64,000 bases of DNA from Candidula unifasciata. Taxonomy: Eukaryota; Mollusca; Gastropoda; Stylommatophora; Geomitridae. Shown here piece after piece: positions 54,541 through 64,000 of this stretch. The DNA lies in contig CAJHNH020008390.1 of assembly GCA_905116865.2 (NCBI GenBank), positions 169,501 to 233,500 of the forward strand, given 5' to 3'. Made by a program: the position numbers and the translations under genes. Numbering within the stretch: the stretch's first letter is position 1; each line of letters opens with the position of its first letter. A model generated the notes under the pieces. It was not told where the DNA came from and did not search any database. It was given only the letters and a program-made list of their open reading frames with translations.

Positions 54541-54689
54541 CACTATCCTACAACACTCAGAGCTTCTAGTTCTGCAGTCCTGCTTGTACATGGGGTATAT
54601 ACAATGAAGAGTACTGTGGTGAAACCTTGTGGTAGTCCCGGTGTGGTAGTATATGGTTCTGAGGTCCATGTACTCAGACAGGGAGCAAC

Positions 54690-55530
54690 ACTTGGACTCA
54701 GGTTTTCACCGACGGCTCTGCTACAGATGCAGTCAGAAAGGGGGGTTGTGGAATTTACATTAAACCCCCTAGCAGTAGAGCAAAAACTCTCTCTGTCTCT
54801 ACCAGCAGGTGACATCTGTACTAACTTCAGAATGAAGCAACTGCCCTCCTCTCTGCAGTCCAACATCTCATCACTCAAAAACACAGAGGGCACCAACTTG
54901 TTATACTTAGTGACTCATTGTCTGTTCTCCAAGCACTATCCAGCAAAAAACAAGACAAACTAATTGCAGATCTAAGGACCAACATTGGCTTATTCTCCAA
55001 GGAAGCAGAACTGGTCTTGCAGTGGATACCAGCCCACTGTGGTATTCAAGAAAATGAGAGAGCAGATGAGTTGGCAAAAGCTGGGAGTAATCTTCAACAA
55101 CCTCATCCACCACACAGCTACAAGAAAACCAAAACAGTGCTAAAGCAGTCTTTCAAGCGGGAGTGGAGAAGGCAGAATGGAGATTACAGACCAGAGAGTG
55201 ACAGCATAAACAAACTCAACAGGAAAGAACAAACATCAATTTTTAGACTTCAGACTGGACACTGTGGTCTTCGAGCACACTTGTACAGGATAAGCATAAA
55301 AGAATCTGCTGCCTGTGATTGTGGAGCAGAAATACAGACCACTGATCACATACTACAGTACTGCCCTAACCTCTCCCAGCAAAGACTGTGGATCTGGCCC
55401 AAGGGATCCACATTGCGAGAGAAGCTGTGGGAGACCGGTGGGGACTTTAAACACACAATCCTATTTGTGACCCAGACGGGACTCAATGTTTAGCATGACT
55501 GATGTCGAACGCAGAAGAAGAAGAAGGAGC
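54690..55530 (+). mobile_element. LINE family B: RNase H and C-terminal region
   Basis: FTDGSATDAV at about 54703 is the first catalytic block. After a frameshift come HQLVILSDSLSVLQALSSKK-type text and, in the frame 54918-55493, VLQWIPAHCGIQENERADEL. The tail KEQTSIFRLQTGHCGLRAHL, CDCGAEIQTTDHILQYCPNL and VTQTGLNV follows, to TAG at 55491-55493. The RNase H first half has a shift and the whole element is 5-prime truncated. It ends ATGTCGAACGCAGAAGAAGA. Confidence 0.8.
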
Positions 55531-56159
55531 AACACTACTTGAATGCGGGACAGCTTCAGTGAACCAGCAAGTGAAAGACCCCCTTCTCCATGAGCCCAAA
55601 CATCAAAATAAATCAGGAGGCTTGGAAAGTCACTTCAGTGTGCCATTTATGATAATAATAATTCCCTTTCTGTTTCTATAAATTGTTTTCAGAGTATCAT
55701 CACTAAGTGTCTCTCCTCTCTATCTCTCTCAAATCAAAAGTATTTAACTCAATATAATATTAAAATTTATCAATAACTGGGAGATTTTAAAATGGTTTTG
55801 GTAAGTAGTTCTCCAGTCGTTCACAGTGTTCTATATTTCATTCTTCTAATCGTCAATAATACAAAACAGTAAACAACACATCGCAGTCTGCAGTCTATAA
55901 CCACAGCCCCTCTAGGCCTCACTTGAAATCTTCTTGGTCGTTGGAACATGCTAAATCCATTGCCAGACACGGCAGATGTTAGGGGAGACGGGCAGTCATC
56001 GACACAATGAGAAACCCGAGCAGGATAGAGAAGCGACTACCAGACAACATACAGAACCGCTGCCGACATTTTAGAGTGGCTCCGACCACGGTTTCAGGCT
56101 GCAGAACCACCACAGAGATATTCATTTCATCATCATGTGTCATGCCGGTTGGCGTAAAT
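55531..56159. other. No feature seen
   Basis: AT-rich, with a TCTC-rich stretch at 55710. No coding support. Confidence 0.5.
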
Positions 56160-56345
56160 CAGAGCTATTCAACTGGCGTTCTACGGGCCAAATCTGGCCC
56201 TCAGGGGTGTAACAAGTGGCCCGTGGATCATTGCCATAGGTACAGTATCAATGATATTTCTGTATTTTGGCTGCAGTCTTTGGCCCGTGATGATCTTCAT
56301 TTTCAAAATGGTGGCCCCCAGCAGCCCTATCGTGGATGGACCTAC
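56160..56345. mobile_element. Non-autonomous DNA-transposon-like fragment (hAT-style ends)
   Basis: CAGAGCTATTCAACTGGCGT followed by ACGGGCCAAATCTGGCCCTC, GTGGCCCGTGGATCATTGCC and TTTGGCCCGTGATGATCTTC. Starts of the CAGAG...GGCCC type are usual for non-autonomous hAT elements. The other terminus and the 8-bp target duplication are not identified. Confidence 0.35.
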
Positions 56346-56639
56346 GGAAAAACAAAATAGGAAACCCGACAAAAGTCGAAAGAAATTCACAGTGATAAAG
56401 GGCAAATGTCTCATTAATTTATTCATCATCAAACAAAACAGCAATGAGAAGACATGACATCCAAGCCAGTAGTACGTAAATATACAAAGAATGCCAACTG
56501 CAATGAAAAAGAGGATTATCAATAAATATATCAATCCTATCCTTATAGATGAGAGTAAATCATGGATAGTTTGACGATTCGTGAGAAATTATTATCTGTA
56601 GTTTTATATACGAATGATGAAAATACGCTGGATAGATGA

Positions 56640-57115
56640 AAAGAGAAATGAATTTGTCTTGAAAGAAAACTTACTCGAGAGGAGAACTGATTTTCCACAT
56701 CAGAAGGAGAGAATCTACATTCTTTCATCATGTCATAAGAAAGAGAAAATGTCTACATGGTGATGGTGTGAAAGTTGGAGGGGGAAAGAGGCAAATAGAG
56801 ACCGACAGACAAGGCACTGGACAGTTTGAGATCATGACATGGAAGACCATCTGTTTCAAATTTGACTGAACGTCATGAGACAGAATGTTGTGGACAGACT
56901 ACCAGCTCCCAGAACGATGCTACAAGACAGGGCTCACTACAAGAAAAGTGGCATAACAAGAAAGACTTGGATACTGAGTTTATGTTGCCTAGACAGTCCT
57001 CAAAAACGCGAACATCAAGTAAATTCTAGCTAGAGGCAGAGGCAACAGATCAAACATACAACAGCAGCTGGTGCCCAAACGATCTCCGGTGTCATGGGAC
57101 TATGATGATGATGAT
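56640..57115 (+). mobile_element. Degenerate LINE 3-prime region, low confidence
   Basis: GGGAAAGAGGCAAATAGAGA, the TAGAGGCAGAGGCAACAGAT text and the end CATGGGACTATGATGATGAT resemble LINE ends of the type that finish in (GAT)n. No intact frame. Confidence 0.35.
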
Positions 57116-57164
57116 ATATGTGTGTTTGTGTGTGTGTGTGTGTGTGTGTTAAAAGCATGCGGGG

Positions 57165-57300
57165 GCCGCGTTAGCGCAGTTGATAAGAAACTCGCTTTCA
57201 GATCCAACTGCGACTCGCTGCAGCCCACAGTCGGTGTTCGAAACAGGGCGGCTCCCGGGGTTCACCCAGCCTCTAGGAAATGGGTACCAGAGTGATACTC
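57165..57300 (+). mobile_element. tRNA-derived SINE head
   Basis: The A-box-like TTAGCGCAGTTGATAAG (57170-57186) and B-box-like GTGTTCGAAAC (57233-57243) are about 50-60 bp apart. Body pieces GTTCACCCAGCCTCTAGGAA and ATGGGTACCAGAGTGATACT relate it to family S. Confidence 0.7.
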
Positions 57301-57339
57301 TGGCGTAAATGAAGAAACGTCGCTGTAGCTACAGAGTTA

Positions 57340-57477
57340 AGTGCGAACGGCGACACAGGCGGACAATTCTAATCAGCTGTTCGTACTGGTTGGCGTACTG
57401 GTGGCAGAGCACTTATGGTTTATAACCTGTGCAGTGACGCTGGTTCACATCTCCCGTCTTTACCTTTTTATTAAAAG
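57340..57477 (+). repeat. Dispersed repeat, paired inverted copy at 62322-62455
   Basis: GCGACACAGGCGGACAATTC, TGGTGGCAGAGCACTTATGG, TTTATAACCTGTGCAGTGAC and GCTGGTTCACATCTCCCGTC are found reversed at 62322-62455. This is probably the tail of the SINE starting at 57165. Confidence 0.75.
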
Positions 57478-57556
57478 CATGTCTGCAATAATAAAACAGG
57501 AAAAAAATACAAATTTCACCCGTATAGGTTGTTAAAATTAAACACCATTCCCAATA

Positions 57557-57560
<4 letters not shown>

Positions 57561-57611
<51 letters not shown>
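57561..57611. repeat. (AT)n microsatellite
   Basis: About 25 AT dinucleotides. Confidence 0.95.
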
Positions 57612-57616
<5 letters not shown>

Positions 57617-57690
57617 GTTTGTCAGATCACAAAATGTATTTCAATAATTAAGAAAACATTGTTAAAAAAAATTGTAGTTTTTAGTGAAAT

Positions 57691-57699
57691 AAAAAAAAA
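57691..57699 (-). terminator. Pol III terminator of tRNA-Leu
   Basis: A run of nine T on the minus strand, 3 nt after the tRNA 3-prime end. Confidence 0.8.
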
Positions 57700-57702
57700 G
57701 TT

Positions 57703-57820
57703 TGTCAGAAGTGGGATTTGAACCCACGCCCACATTCGTGGACCAGAACACTCATCCCAGACAATCTGGGAAGGTTATGAACCTTGAGTCTGGCGCCTTA
57801 GACCACTCGGCCATCCTGAC
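57703..57820 (-). tRNA. tRNA-Leu (anticodon CAA) with a 34-nt intron
   Basis: The minus strand from 57820 reads GTCAGGATGGCCGAGTGGTC..., ending CCCACTTCTGAC plus discriminator A at 57703. The acceptor stem pairs GTCAGGA with TTCTGAC. The D arm contains the A box TGGCCGAGTGG, the anticodon stem pairs CCAGA with TCTGG, and the loop CTCAAG places anticodon CAA at 57784-57786. An intron of 34 nt (57749-57782) follows position 37, the canonical site. A long variable arm typical of Leu and the B box GGTTCAAATCC (57713-57723) complete it, giving an 84-nt mature core. A T run on the minus strand just beyond the 3-prime end (57691-57699) is a proper pol III terminator. It reads UUG codons and appears functional. 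Confidence 0.95.
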
Positions 57821-58378
57821 AGATGAACGTTGTGTTGTTATTAAACTTATATTTTCACGCACTTTACCTGACTTCTGGTGTTTGTGATTACACATTGTTG
57901 TTGTGTTCTTCTCTTTCTGCTGTAATATTCTTATCTTAGAAATTGTGATTCCTCATTCATTTATTTCTATGCACTTTTCTCGTTCAACAAGTTCTGTTAC
58001 TCAAAGGCCAGATTTGCGAACACATTATAAGCCCAATCAGAATATCGATTAAGAAAGAGCTTAAAAAGACAGATTGATTGATATGGATTAATTGACAAAA
58101 ATTAAAGAAGTGGAAATAGAAGGGGACTAAAAGCAACACACGAATCGAATGCTAAAGCTACCATAGAACAAAGGCGGTGACATAGAAAACTGTGAAGGAA
58201 AACAAGGGGTGGGAGCTGGTTCCTTACATATTTTCTAGGACGGGAGAGGGAAGGAAATTTCAAGAGGTCTGGCTTTGTCTTAGTGCCTACTGAATTTAAT
58301 TTTTTGTAATTTTAGCAATAGAAGTACTCGTACTTACTACTTATTTTGAAAGATGACATGGACATTTCCTACCCGTCT
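57821..58378. other. No feature seen
   Basis: Sequence upstream of the tRNA gene, AT-rich, unassigned. Confidence 0.5.
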
Positions 58379-58600
58379 GTATATATATATATATATTCTT
58401 CTTCTGCGTTCGACATCAGTCATGCTAAACATTGAGTCCCGTCTGGGTCACAAATAGGATTGTGCGTTTAAGGTCGCCACCGGTCCCCCATAGCTTCTCT
58501 TGTAATGTTGCTCCCCTGGGCCAGATCCACAGTCTTTGCTGGGAGAGGTAAGGGCAGTACTGTAGTATGTGTTCAGGGGTCTGTCTTTCTGCTCCACAAT
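58379..58600 (-). mobile_element. LINE family B 3-prime end, inverted copy, with (TA)n tail
   Basis: TTCTTCTGCGTTCGACATCA, GTCATGCTAAACATTGAGTC and CCGTCTGGGTCACAAATAGG are the exact reverse of 55430-55525. It continues to TCTTTCTGCTCCACAA at 58600. A (TA)n run at 58379-58396 lies at its 3-prime end. Confidence 0.85.
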
Positions 58601-58609
58601 GATATATAT

Positions 58610-58833
58610 AATTTTGGTCATAACAAGCGTTACGTCGAATTGGAAAAAAAAAGAATTATAGCAGAAGGCGTGGTACTAGGAAGGAGGGGCAGGGGTCGAC
58701 CAACACGAAGATATGCACAGGATATAAGTGACTCCTTGAGGATGAAAGTTCATGAGGCGGAAGAACTGGCGAGAGACCGAGTTTCTTTCAGGCAGACCGT
58801 GATAAGAGCGACGTTCTGCAAAGGACCTGCTAC

Positions 58834-58835
<2 letters not shown>
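58610..58835 (+). mobile_element. LINE C-terminal fragment of another family
   Basis: The frame reads VVLGRRGRGRPTRRYAQDIS, then LRMKVHEAEELARDRVSFRQ, the GRGRPxxR...A.DR motif seen at the end of many LINE ORF2 proteins. Directly followed by (TA)n. Confidence 0.65.

Positions 58836-58837
<2 letters not shown>

Positions 58838-58914
<77 letters not shown>
58838..58914. repeat. (TA)n microsatellite
   Basis: About 38 TA dinucleotides. It forms the 3-prime tail of the LINE fragment before it and makes poly-Ile/Tyr frames. Confidence 0.95.
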
Positions 58915-58918
<4 letters not shown>

Positions 58919-60299
58919 GACTTCTATCTAAGGGCATCAGGGTGAGAGACCCGCTGCCCTCTAACAAGCATACACTGGAGACAATATCTGAAGGACACTA
59001 ACTGAGCGAGACCTCTGAAGCGAGGCTTGCCACTGCAGTGAACAGTGGAGTCCTCCGTCTTTTTCAGCATGCTATGTGAGACGAGGTGTCGTCTCTTTAT
59101 ACGTCTGGAGAAAAGATCACAACAATGGTAATAGGATTCCGGTCGGGAGACCTTGATGGCTAATATATGGCCTTAGTTCATTCTGTCTTGACAGAGCTCA
59201 TCAACGAACGTTATAATCTACCCCCGACACTTCACCAAGGTACAAGGTGGAAGAGAAGAAGTTAATTCTGTCTCCATGAGCTCTTGAGATTATCGTGCAG
59301 TGTGTGTGCCTATGTGTATGTCTGTGTGCGCTCGCGCATTAGCAAGATATTTCCCCCAACTGCACCATCAAATGGATTCAGAATGGGTCAGAGATTTCCG
59401 TTGCAGTATTTTGCTGCCATCAGAGAACCACTATGCACTACGCAGAGATCAATGCGACTGTCGAGTCAGGTGTCATCCGAAATCATTACTATCCCACCCC
59501 CAGACAGGTCATACTGTACCATGTGTCGGTTGAATAGCGATCTCCTGTCACCAGACTCTCAAACGACGATCGCATATTCAAAGATAAAATCAGCTATCAT
59601 CAATCTCCTGTAGTTCTCTTGTCGTATTAAAGCCCACACCCCTCTGGTCTTGAACCTGCCCACATCTTGTACACATCAATGTAAATGACCCATTTCCAAA
59701 ACTTGGACTTTCCTCCATAAGTAAATAGTCCTTCTTTTCTACTTATGTGTCAAGTTGTCGGGATAAGCACTCAGTTCTGTCATAATTCTTTTAGGAATGA
59801 AAGATATTTAAATTCAGCCATATGCGTTGGAGTTTTACTTATAGTTAAGCAGGTTCCACTGGTATAACTACCGCTTTGGACTTTGATGAATCCCCTCCCA
59901 CCTCTAGCCGGAGGGACATTTAGATTTGGGACTCGTTCTTCACTGAGTTTCCAAAATAAGTAAACGGCTTGCTGCTTTACCTGTCTACCTGCTTGCCTTT
60001 CTTTGAAAGTCACAGATTCACCCGAGAACGTTCATGGGTAAGTACTTTTAGATTCATATCACTGAAGCACTCAGCCCTGCTGCTGAGTGTAAGACAGGTG
60101 GCTATGGGAAGCAACGGGACATAACCGTCAAACCATTCAAACTGCCATAGAGTGGGAAACCATAGCGTTTACCTATAGGCTGATGAAAGTTCTCTCCTCA
60201 TACTCCCTCAGTTGGATCCTGACAGGTTGGACATTATGTATCCATTTTATAATAAGAGAAAGGCGAAGACAGGCATGCATCATGCAGAGTGGCTAGCAT
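58915..60299. other. No confident feature
   Basis: Unique-looking sequence. None of the open frames has splice, motif or composition support. Confidence 0.45.
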
Positions 60300-60473
60300 C
60301 ACTTCAGAATTGAGTTGAGTTCAGTCAAGAATTGACATCACAGCACTCAGGGCATTTCCATGTGCGCTCCATCCTCATCTTCAGCAGCCAGCACAAGAGT
60401 TCCAATACTGATGGTACCAATCACAATCTGGTTATATCTCTGTATTGCCTTTCCTCTGAGTGTAGTGAGCCGA

Positions 60474-60475
<2 letters not shown>
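60300..60475 (-). mobile_element. 3-prime end of LINE family A, inverted
   Basis: TTGAGTTCAGTCAAGAATTG, ACATCACAGCACTCAGGGCA, CCTCATCTTCAGCAGCCAGC and GCCTTTCCTCTGAGTGTAGT are the reverse complement of 31660-31815. It runs into a (TA)n tract at its internal end, so it is interrupted there. Confidence 0.8.

Positions 60476-60547
<72 letters not shown>
60475..60547. repeat. (TA)n microsatellite between two LINE fragments
   Basis: About 36 TA dinucleotides joining the family A end and an unrelated LINE. Confidence 0.95.
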
Positions 60548-60548
<1 letters not shown>

Positions 60549-60549
<1 letters not shown>

Positions 60550-61200
60550 TGATAATACAAAAATGAAGGTTTATGAGTCTTGTGTCCTGAGCACATTATT
60601 GTACGGCTGCGAATCATGGACTCTCTATGCTCCACAGGAAAAAAGACTGAATACCTTCCATATGCGCTGTCTGAGACACATCTTTGGTATATTATGGCGA
60701 GACCTTGTCTCCAACGAATGTGTGCTCACAAGAGCAAAAATACCATCAATGTATTGTATACTGAAGCAAAGACGTCTGAGCTGGCTGGGACATGTCTCCC
60801 GCATGGAGGATGGTCGTATTCCAAAAGATCTCCTATATGGTGAATTGGTAACTGGGAATAGACCTACAGGAAGGCCAAAGCTGCGCTATAAAGATGTATG
60901 CAAACGTGACCTAATAGATACCAACATAGGCACAGAGACATGGGAAAAATCAGCTGCAGATCGACTACTATGGAGACAGAAAGTGAAAGACGGACTGTCA
61001 CATTCTGAAAGAAACCGAACACAACGAGCTGTGGAGAGGAGACACCGGAGAGTAAAACTGCCTCACAACGAGAGTTTCTGCTTTTGTGTGTATCCTGTGT
61101 GGCAAAGACTGCCATTCCCGCATCGGACTTTACAGTCACAGCAGATGCTGTTCTCAAAGCCAGCGGCACATCTCCATAGTCCCCCGGGACTGACGGATGC
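60549..61200 (+). mobile_element. LINE reverse-transcriptase C-terminal region
   Basis: An open frame gives MKVYESCVLSTLLYGCESWT, then LRHIFGILWRDLVSNECVLT, RLSWLGHVSRMEDGRIPKDL and GRPKLRYKDVCKRDLIDTNI. The YGCESWTL and RLSWLGHVxRM blocks mark the post-palm RT region. After a frameshift near 61090 a CGKDCHSRIGLYSHSRCC finger-like motif follows, normal for this LINE type. It ends at (TA)n 61203-61222. 5-prime truncated and frameshifted, hence inactive. Confidence 0.8.
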
Positions 61201-61202
61201 CA

Positions 61203-61250
61203 TTATATATATATATATATATATGTGTGTGTGGGTGTGTGTGTGTGCAC
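61203..61250. repeat. (TA)n then (TG)n microsatellite
   Basis: Tail of the LINE above. Confidence 0.85.
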
Positions 61251-62321
61251 CTTTTTTTTTAAATGGAGAAAAACGAACAGGTCAGACCAAACCATATCGA
61301 TTCATTCTCAGCTGGGGTCATGCTATCTTTAGTAACAGGTATGACGACAAGTCCGCCCGAACCAAATGTAAAATGGCTGGCTGCGAGGGAAAAAAGAGGG
61401 GGGGGGGGGGAATGTGTGTTGTGTTTCTGATGATATTACGCTTTCCATACATATATATTCTTGTATTCATGGTATACGTGTGTGAGTATGGGTACCTTAC
61501 ACAGGAAAAGAACTGGAGTTATCCTTTTGTTGGTCAGCTAAGGCAGACTATCACTACTGTCACAAGGGGGCAGCATTAGACAAAACATAAGTTTCTTTCC
61601 AAACTCACTGCTAGTGAACCTGGGAAAATGAGCCTGAGAGGTCTATAAAAGCCTAGTACAGACATCTGAGCTACAATACAGCAGGAATATGGGACCGTCC
61701 CAAGTCCATTATCAGCTCAGTATAACACAATAGAAGACAACAAACAATGAACACCACATATGTAAGACATATACCACAAAGAGATCAAGTCATGGAACAC
61801 TATTTCTAAAGACTTTTACTAGAATAAACATCAGATAAATTTGACTAAAGAAGACAGACAATAGACTGCACAATTCATGGCCTGGCATATTTAGCTGTAT
61901 CTCGTCAGCTGCATAACAATACAGAGTCAAATCATTGGTTATGCTACAGGCAGAACTGTGATTAGTCCGTATTGAAATAATTTCTTCTATATATTTCTTA
62001 GTCATTGGTCTAAAGGTTTCTTACTGTTGGGAAGATTTTATCGGCCCTCAGCGATTTGAACAGCATGCACCTGATGAGATACAGCAAAATATGGCAGGCA
62101 ATAAAAATGTTGCAGTCTGTGGTTTGTGTCTTCTTTATTCACATTTACTACTGGGAAACATCACTCTGAGTTACTGAAACATCATGTAAAACAAAAACCA
62201 TAAGTAAAATAAACTGCATATTAAAAAGTTGTGTGTGGCTTTCTTTTGTATAAGTGCAACAAATGATGGACAACAAGAAATGATATGAAACTAGAGGCAG
62301 TAGAAATCTGATTAAAAAAGG
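61251..62321. other. No confident feature
   Basis: A G run of about 14 nt at 61396-61410, otherwise unique-looking sequence without coding support. Confidence 0.45.
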
Positions 62322-62455
62322 TAAAAGGTAAAGCCGGGAGATGTGAACCAGCGTCATTGCACATGGTTATAAACCATAAGTGCTCTGCCACCAGTACGGA
62401 CAGCTGATAAAAACTGTCCCCCTGTGTCGGTGTCAGCACGTAAGTCTGAAGCTTA
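62322..62455 (-). repeat. Inverted copy of the 57340-57477 repeat
   Basis: CGGGAGATGTGAACCAGCGT, GGTTATAAACCATAAGTGCT and CTGCCACCAGTACGGACAGC are the reverse complement of the plus copy, with small indels. Confidence 0.75.
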
Positions 62456-62817
62456 ATAGGTTCTTCAGAAGTAACTCCACACAAAGCAAACTATGACCAG
62501 AAAGCTTCAAGTCGTTCCAGGGCCTGATTTTGTAGAAAAACAACAAAGCCACTGCTTCACAACAGTCATGCCATAACTGATTATGTGTTTTGCTGAAATT
62601 AGATGTCTTGGGTCGAATGGTGTAGATATCACAACCTTGCTGGAAACCACACAACAGTTTACCAACCACCTTTTTAAAAGTGAATGTAAAAGAAAGAAGC
62701 TCAAAGAAGGAAAGGGAAAAGATGCACATAGAAACAACCCAATATTTTAGCTCCATTCCTTATATGTAACACAGTTTGTTTTGTGTTTAGTTTCTTCTTG
62801 ATGTCAGCTCAATTACA
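62456..62817. other. Unassigned; one stop-free minus-strand stretch
   Basis: Minus 62680-62460 reads VVGKLLCGFQQGCDIYTIRP and later EAVALLFFYKIRPWNDLKLS. Part of it (GACCCAAGACATCTAATTTC) recurs at 32580-32610, so it is probably a dispersed repeat, not an exon. Confidence 0.35.
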
Positions 62818-63015
62818 ATGTTGGAATCGATGCCACAGGTTTGTGATCAATACTGGAATCGATGCCACAGGTTTGTGATCAATACTGGAATCGATGTTAG
62901 ATTTGTGATCAATACTGGAATAGATGCCAGGTTTGTGATCAATGCTGGAATAGATGCCAGGTTTGTGATCAGTACTGGAATAAATGCCAGGTTTGTGATC
63001 AGTACTGTAGTAGAT
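62818..63015 (+). repeat. About 30-bp tandem repeat, 6-7 copies
   Basis: The core is TTTGTGATCAATACTGGAAT then CGATGCCACAGG or AGATGCCAGG, with unit length 32 then 29-30. Confidence 0.9.
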
Positions 63016-63849
63016 GAATAGCAAAGCTTTTATCGCTGATGAAGAAAGTGAGCACTCATCAAACCCATGAGGTAATTTTCAGAAATTATGGGGAATATCA
63101 GAAGAGTTCAAGACAGAAGTTAGCGTTATGTGGGCAAACATTTAGTATAAGATGCATGGGCATACTAATGTGGAAAGCTTACCCTTTCCCCACATACAAA
63201 TCCTAACTCATGACCTTTCTCAAATTTTGTTAAAAAAGGAACATATCTGATAATTCCCTGAAACTCTATATTTAGAAACTAGAGGTGAAGAGGAACAAAC
63301 ATATGACATTTGGAGTCTTATACTGTTATTTATTAAAACCCAAAGGTATGAAACCCCAACCACCAAGCAGACACGCAAGCCTGCTAGCTAATGTGTCATC
63401 GTGAGCCTCAACTCCCTAACAAGATGAATGCTTTATATTTACAGTCATCATTCTGTGCTAATTAAAAAAATTAAATTAAAAAAAAAACATAAGGAAAATA
63501 ATCACTAAATACAATCACACAGCAAAGAAGTAATTGTGCTTTCCTTCCCTTTGACCAAGAAATTAAGGGTTTGCTGATAAGCCCGAAAGAGCAAAGTGAC
63601 ATGATCATAAGTTTATTATGATGTCACAATTACAAAATAATGGATTTATTTTTACTCCAAATAATATCTCAGTTTAAAAAAAAATGTATATATATATCTA
63701 TAAAATCACAGCCATCATGTCTTCTACACACTACACCCTTGCAATCAGTACCAATTTGTTATATAGGTGTAGTGGTTACTGGCCACAGAGCCAAGACAAC
63801 AAAAGCCTGCAAAAGTCAGACAACTGGCAACAGGTTTAAGCAATTTGGT
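63016..63849. other. No feature seen
   Basis: AT-rich sequence with A runs at 63465-63490. Confidence 0.5.
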
Positions 63850-63960
63850 TTGCCTTTACTGCCTGCATCTGCCCCTTTGCAGGGTGGTATAGTACAAACC
63901 TTGAACCTGAGGATTTACGGTTACAAGGCTAGTCCTGTTGCCACGAACTGTGCATGTTAG
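63850..63960 (-). mobile_element. tRNA-derived SINE head, minus orientation
   Basis: On the minus strand CCTCAGGTTCAAGGTTTGTA contains a B-box-like GGTTCAAGG, with GTGGCAACAGGACTAGCCTT upstream as A-box region. The plus-strand end CACGAACTGTGC matches 31601-31612. Confidence 0.5.
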
Positions 63961-64000
63961 GACTTTTTCTTCCCCTAGACAGAAAGAATGTCCATCATCT

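Noticed and set aside
58505..58945. 146-codon frame spanning 58505-58945
   Set aside because: It joins an antisense LINE end, a sense LINE fragment and a (TA)n run; not one gene.
60332..61579. 415-codon frame
   Set aside because: Composite of an inverted LINE end, (TA)n and a second LINE fragment.
62433..62756. Minus-strand frame with VVGKLLCGFQQGCDIYTIRP as an exon
   Set aside because: Part of it recurs near 32580, so it is more likely a dispersed repeat; no splice support.

Overview
The window is a stretch of animal nuclear DNA. It is rich in introns, low in gene density and loaded with decayed retrotransposons and tandem repeats. The intron-bearing tRNA-Leu(CAA), the C2H2 zinc-finger gene, the spliced receptor-like gene, the degenerate non-LTR retrotransposons carrying RNase H domains, and the tRNA-headed SINEs all indicate a metazoan. 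The style of the LINE and SINE fragments suggests a mollusc, probably a gastropod; that is inference, since no database search was possible.

Two protein-coding genes and one RNA gene can be supported. (1) Plus strand, about 1.0-11.6 kb: the last three exons of a single-pass membrane protein. They are a transmembrane exon (1025-1162), a short juxtamembrane exon (1289-1334) and a long terminal exon (8782-11557) encoding a Ser/Gln/His/Pro-rich cytoplasmic tail of about 925 residues. Splice phases agree across all three, and the ectodomain lies off the left edge. (2) Minus strand, about 43.6-33.2 kb: a C2H2 gene ending in a 1.4-kb exon with 12 tandem zinc fingers (33184-34586). It is preceded by a phase-compatible exon (40606-40744), a probable exon (41043 to about 41229) and a possible PRDM-type zinc-knuckle exon (43535-43590). 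(3) Minus strand, 57703-57820: tRNA-Leu(CAA) with a 34-nt intron.

The rest is mostly repeats. About 27 distinct minisatellites, with unit lengths of 13 to 69 bp, cover roughly 25 kb (near 40 percent). The largest are a 48-bp array (47.7-53.0 kb), a GGAT-rich 23-bp array (23.6-28.5 kb), a mixed 13/17-bp array (35.0-38.05 kb), a 20-bp array (44.1-45.9 kb) and a 42-bp array (2.45-4.09 kb). Most of the very long open frames here are artefacts of stop-free repeat units. Between the arrays lie at least six 3-prime ends of one LINE family, three 3-prime ends of a second, other reverse-transcriptase scraps, several tRNA-derived SINEs in both orientations, a TTAA-flanked MITE and a dispersed repeat of about 190 bp present in about seven copies.

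The most interesting pattern is that tandem amplification repeatedly involves RNA-processing signals or transposon sequence. A perfect 88-bp duplication copies the 3-prime splice site of the transmembrane exon. A 32-bp array repeats the 3-prime splice site of the knuckle exon nine times. A 68-bp array overlaps the 5-prime edge of another exon of the same gene. The 13/17-bp array carries a near-ideal 5-prime splice site in almost every unit on one strand, and AG-free branchpoint-like pyrimidine sequence on the other. A 69-bp array repeats AATAAA plus a GT-rich element. Several other arrays can be traced to the LINE RNase H motif or SINE sequence from which they grew.
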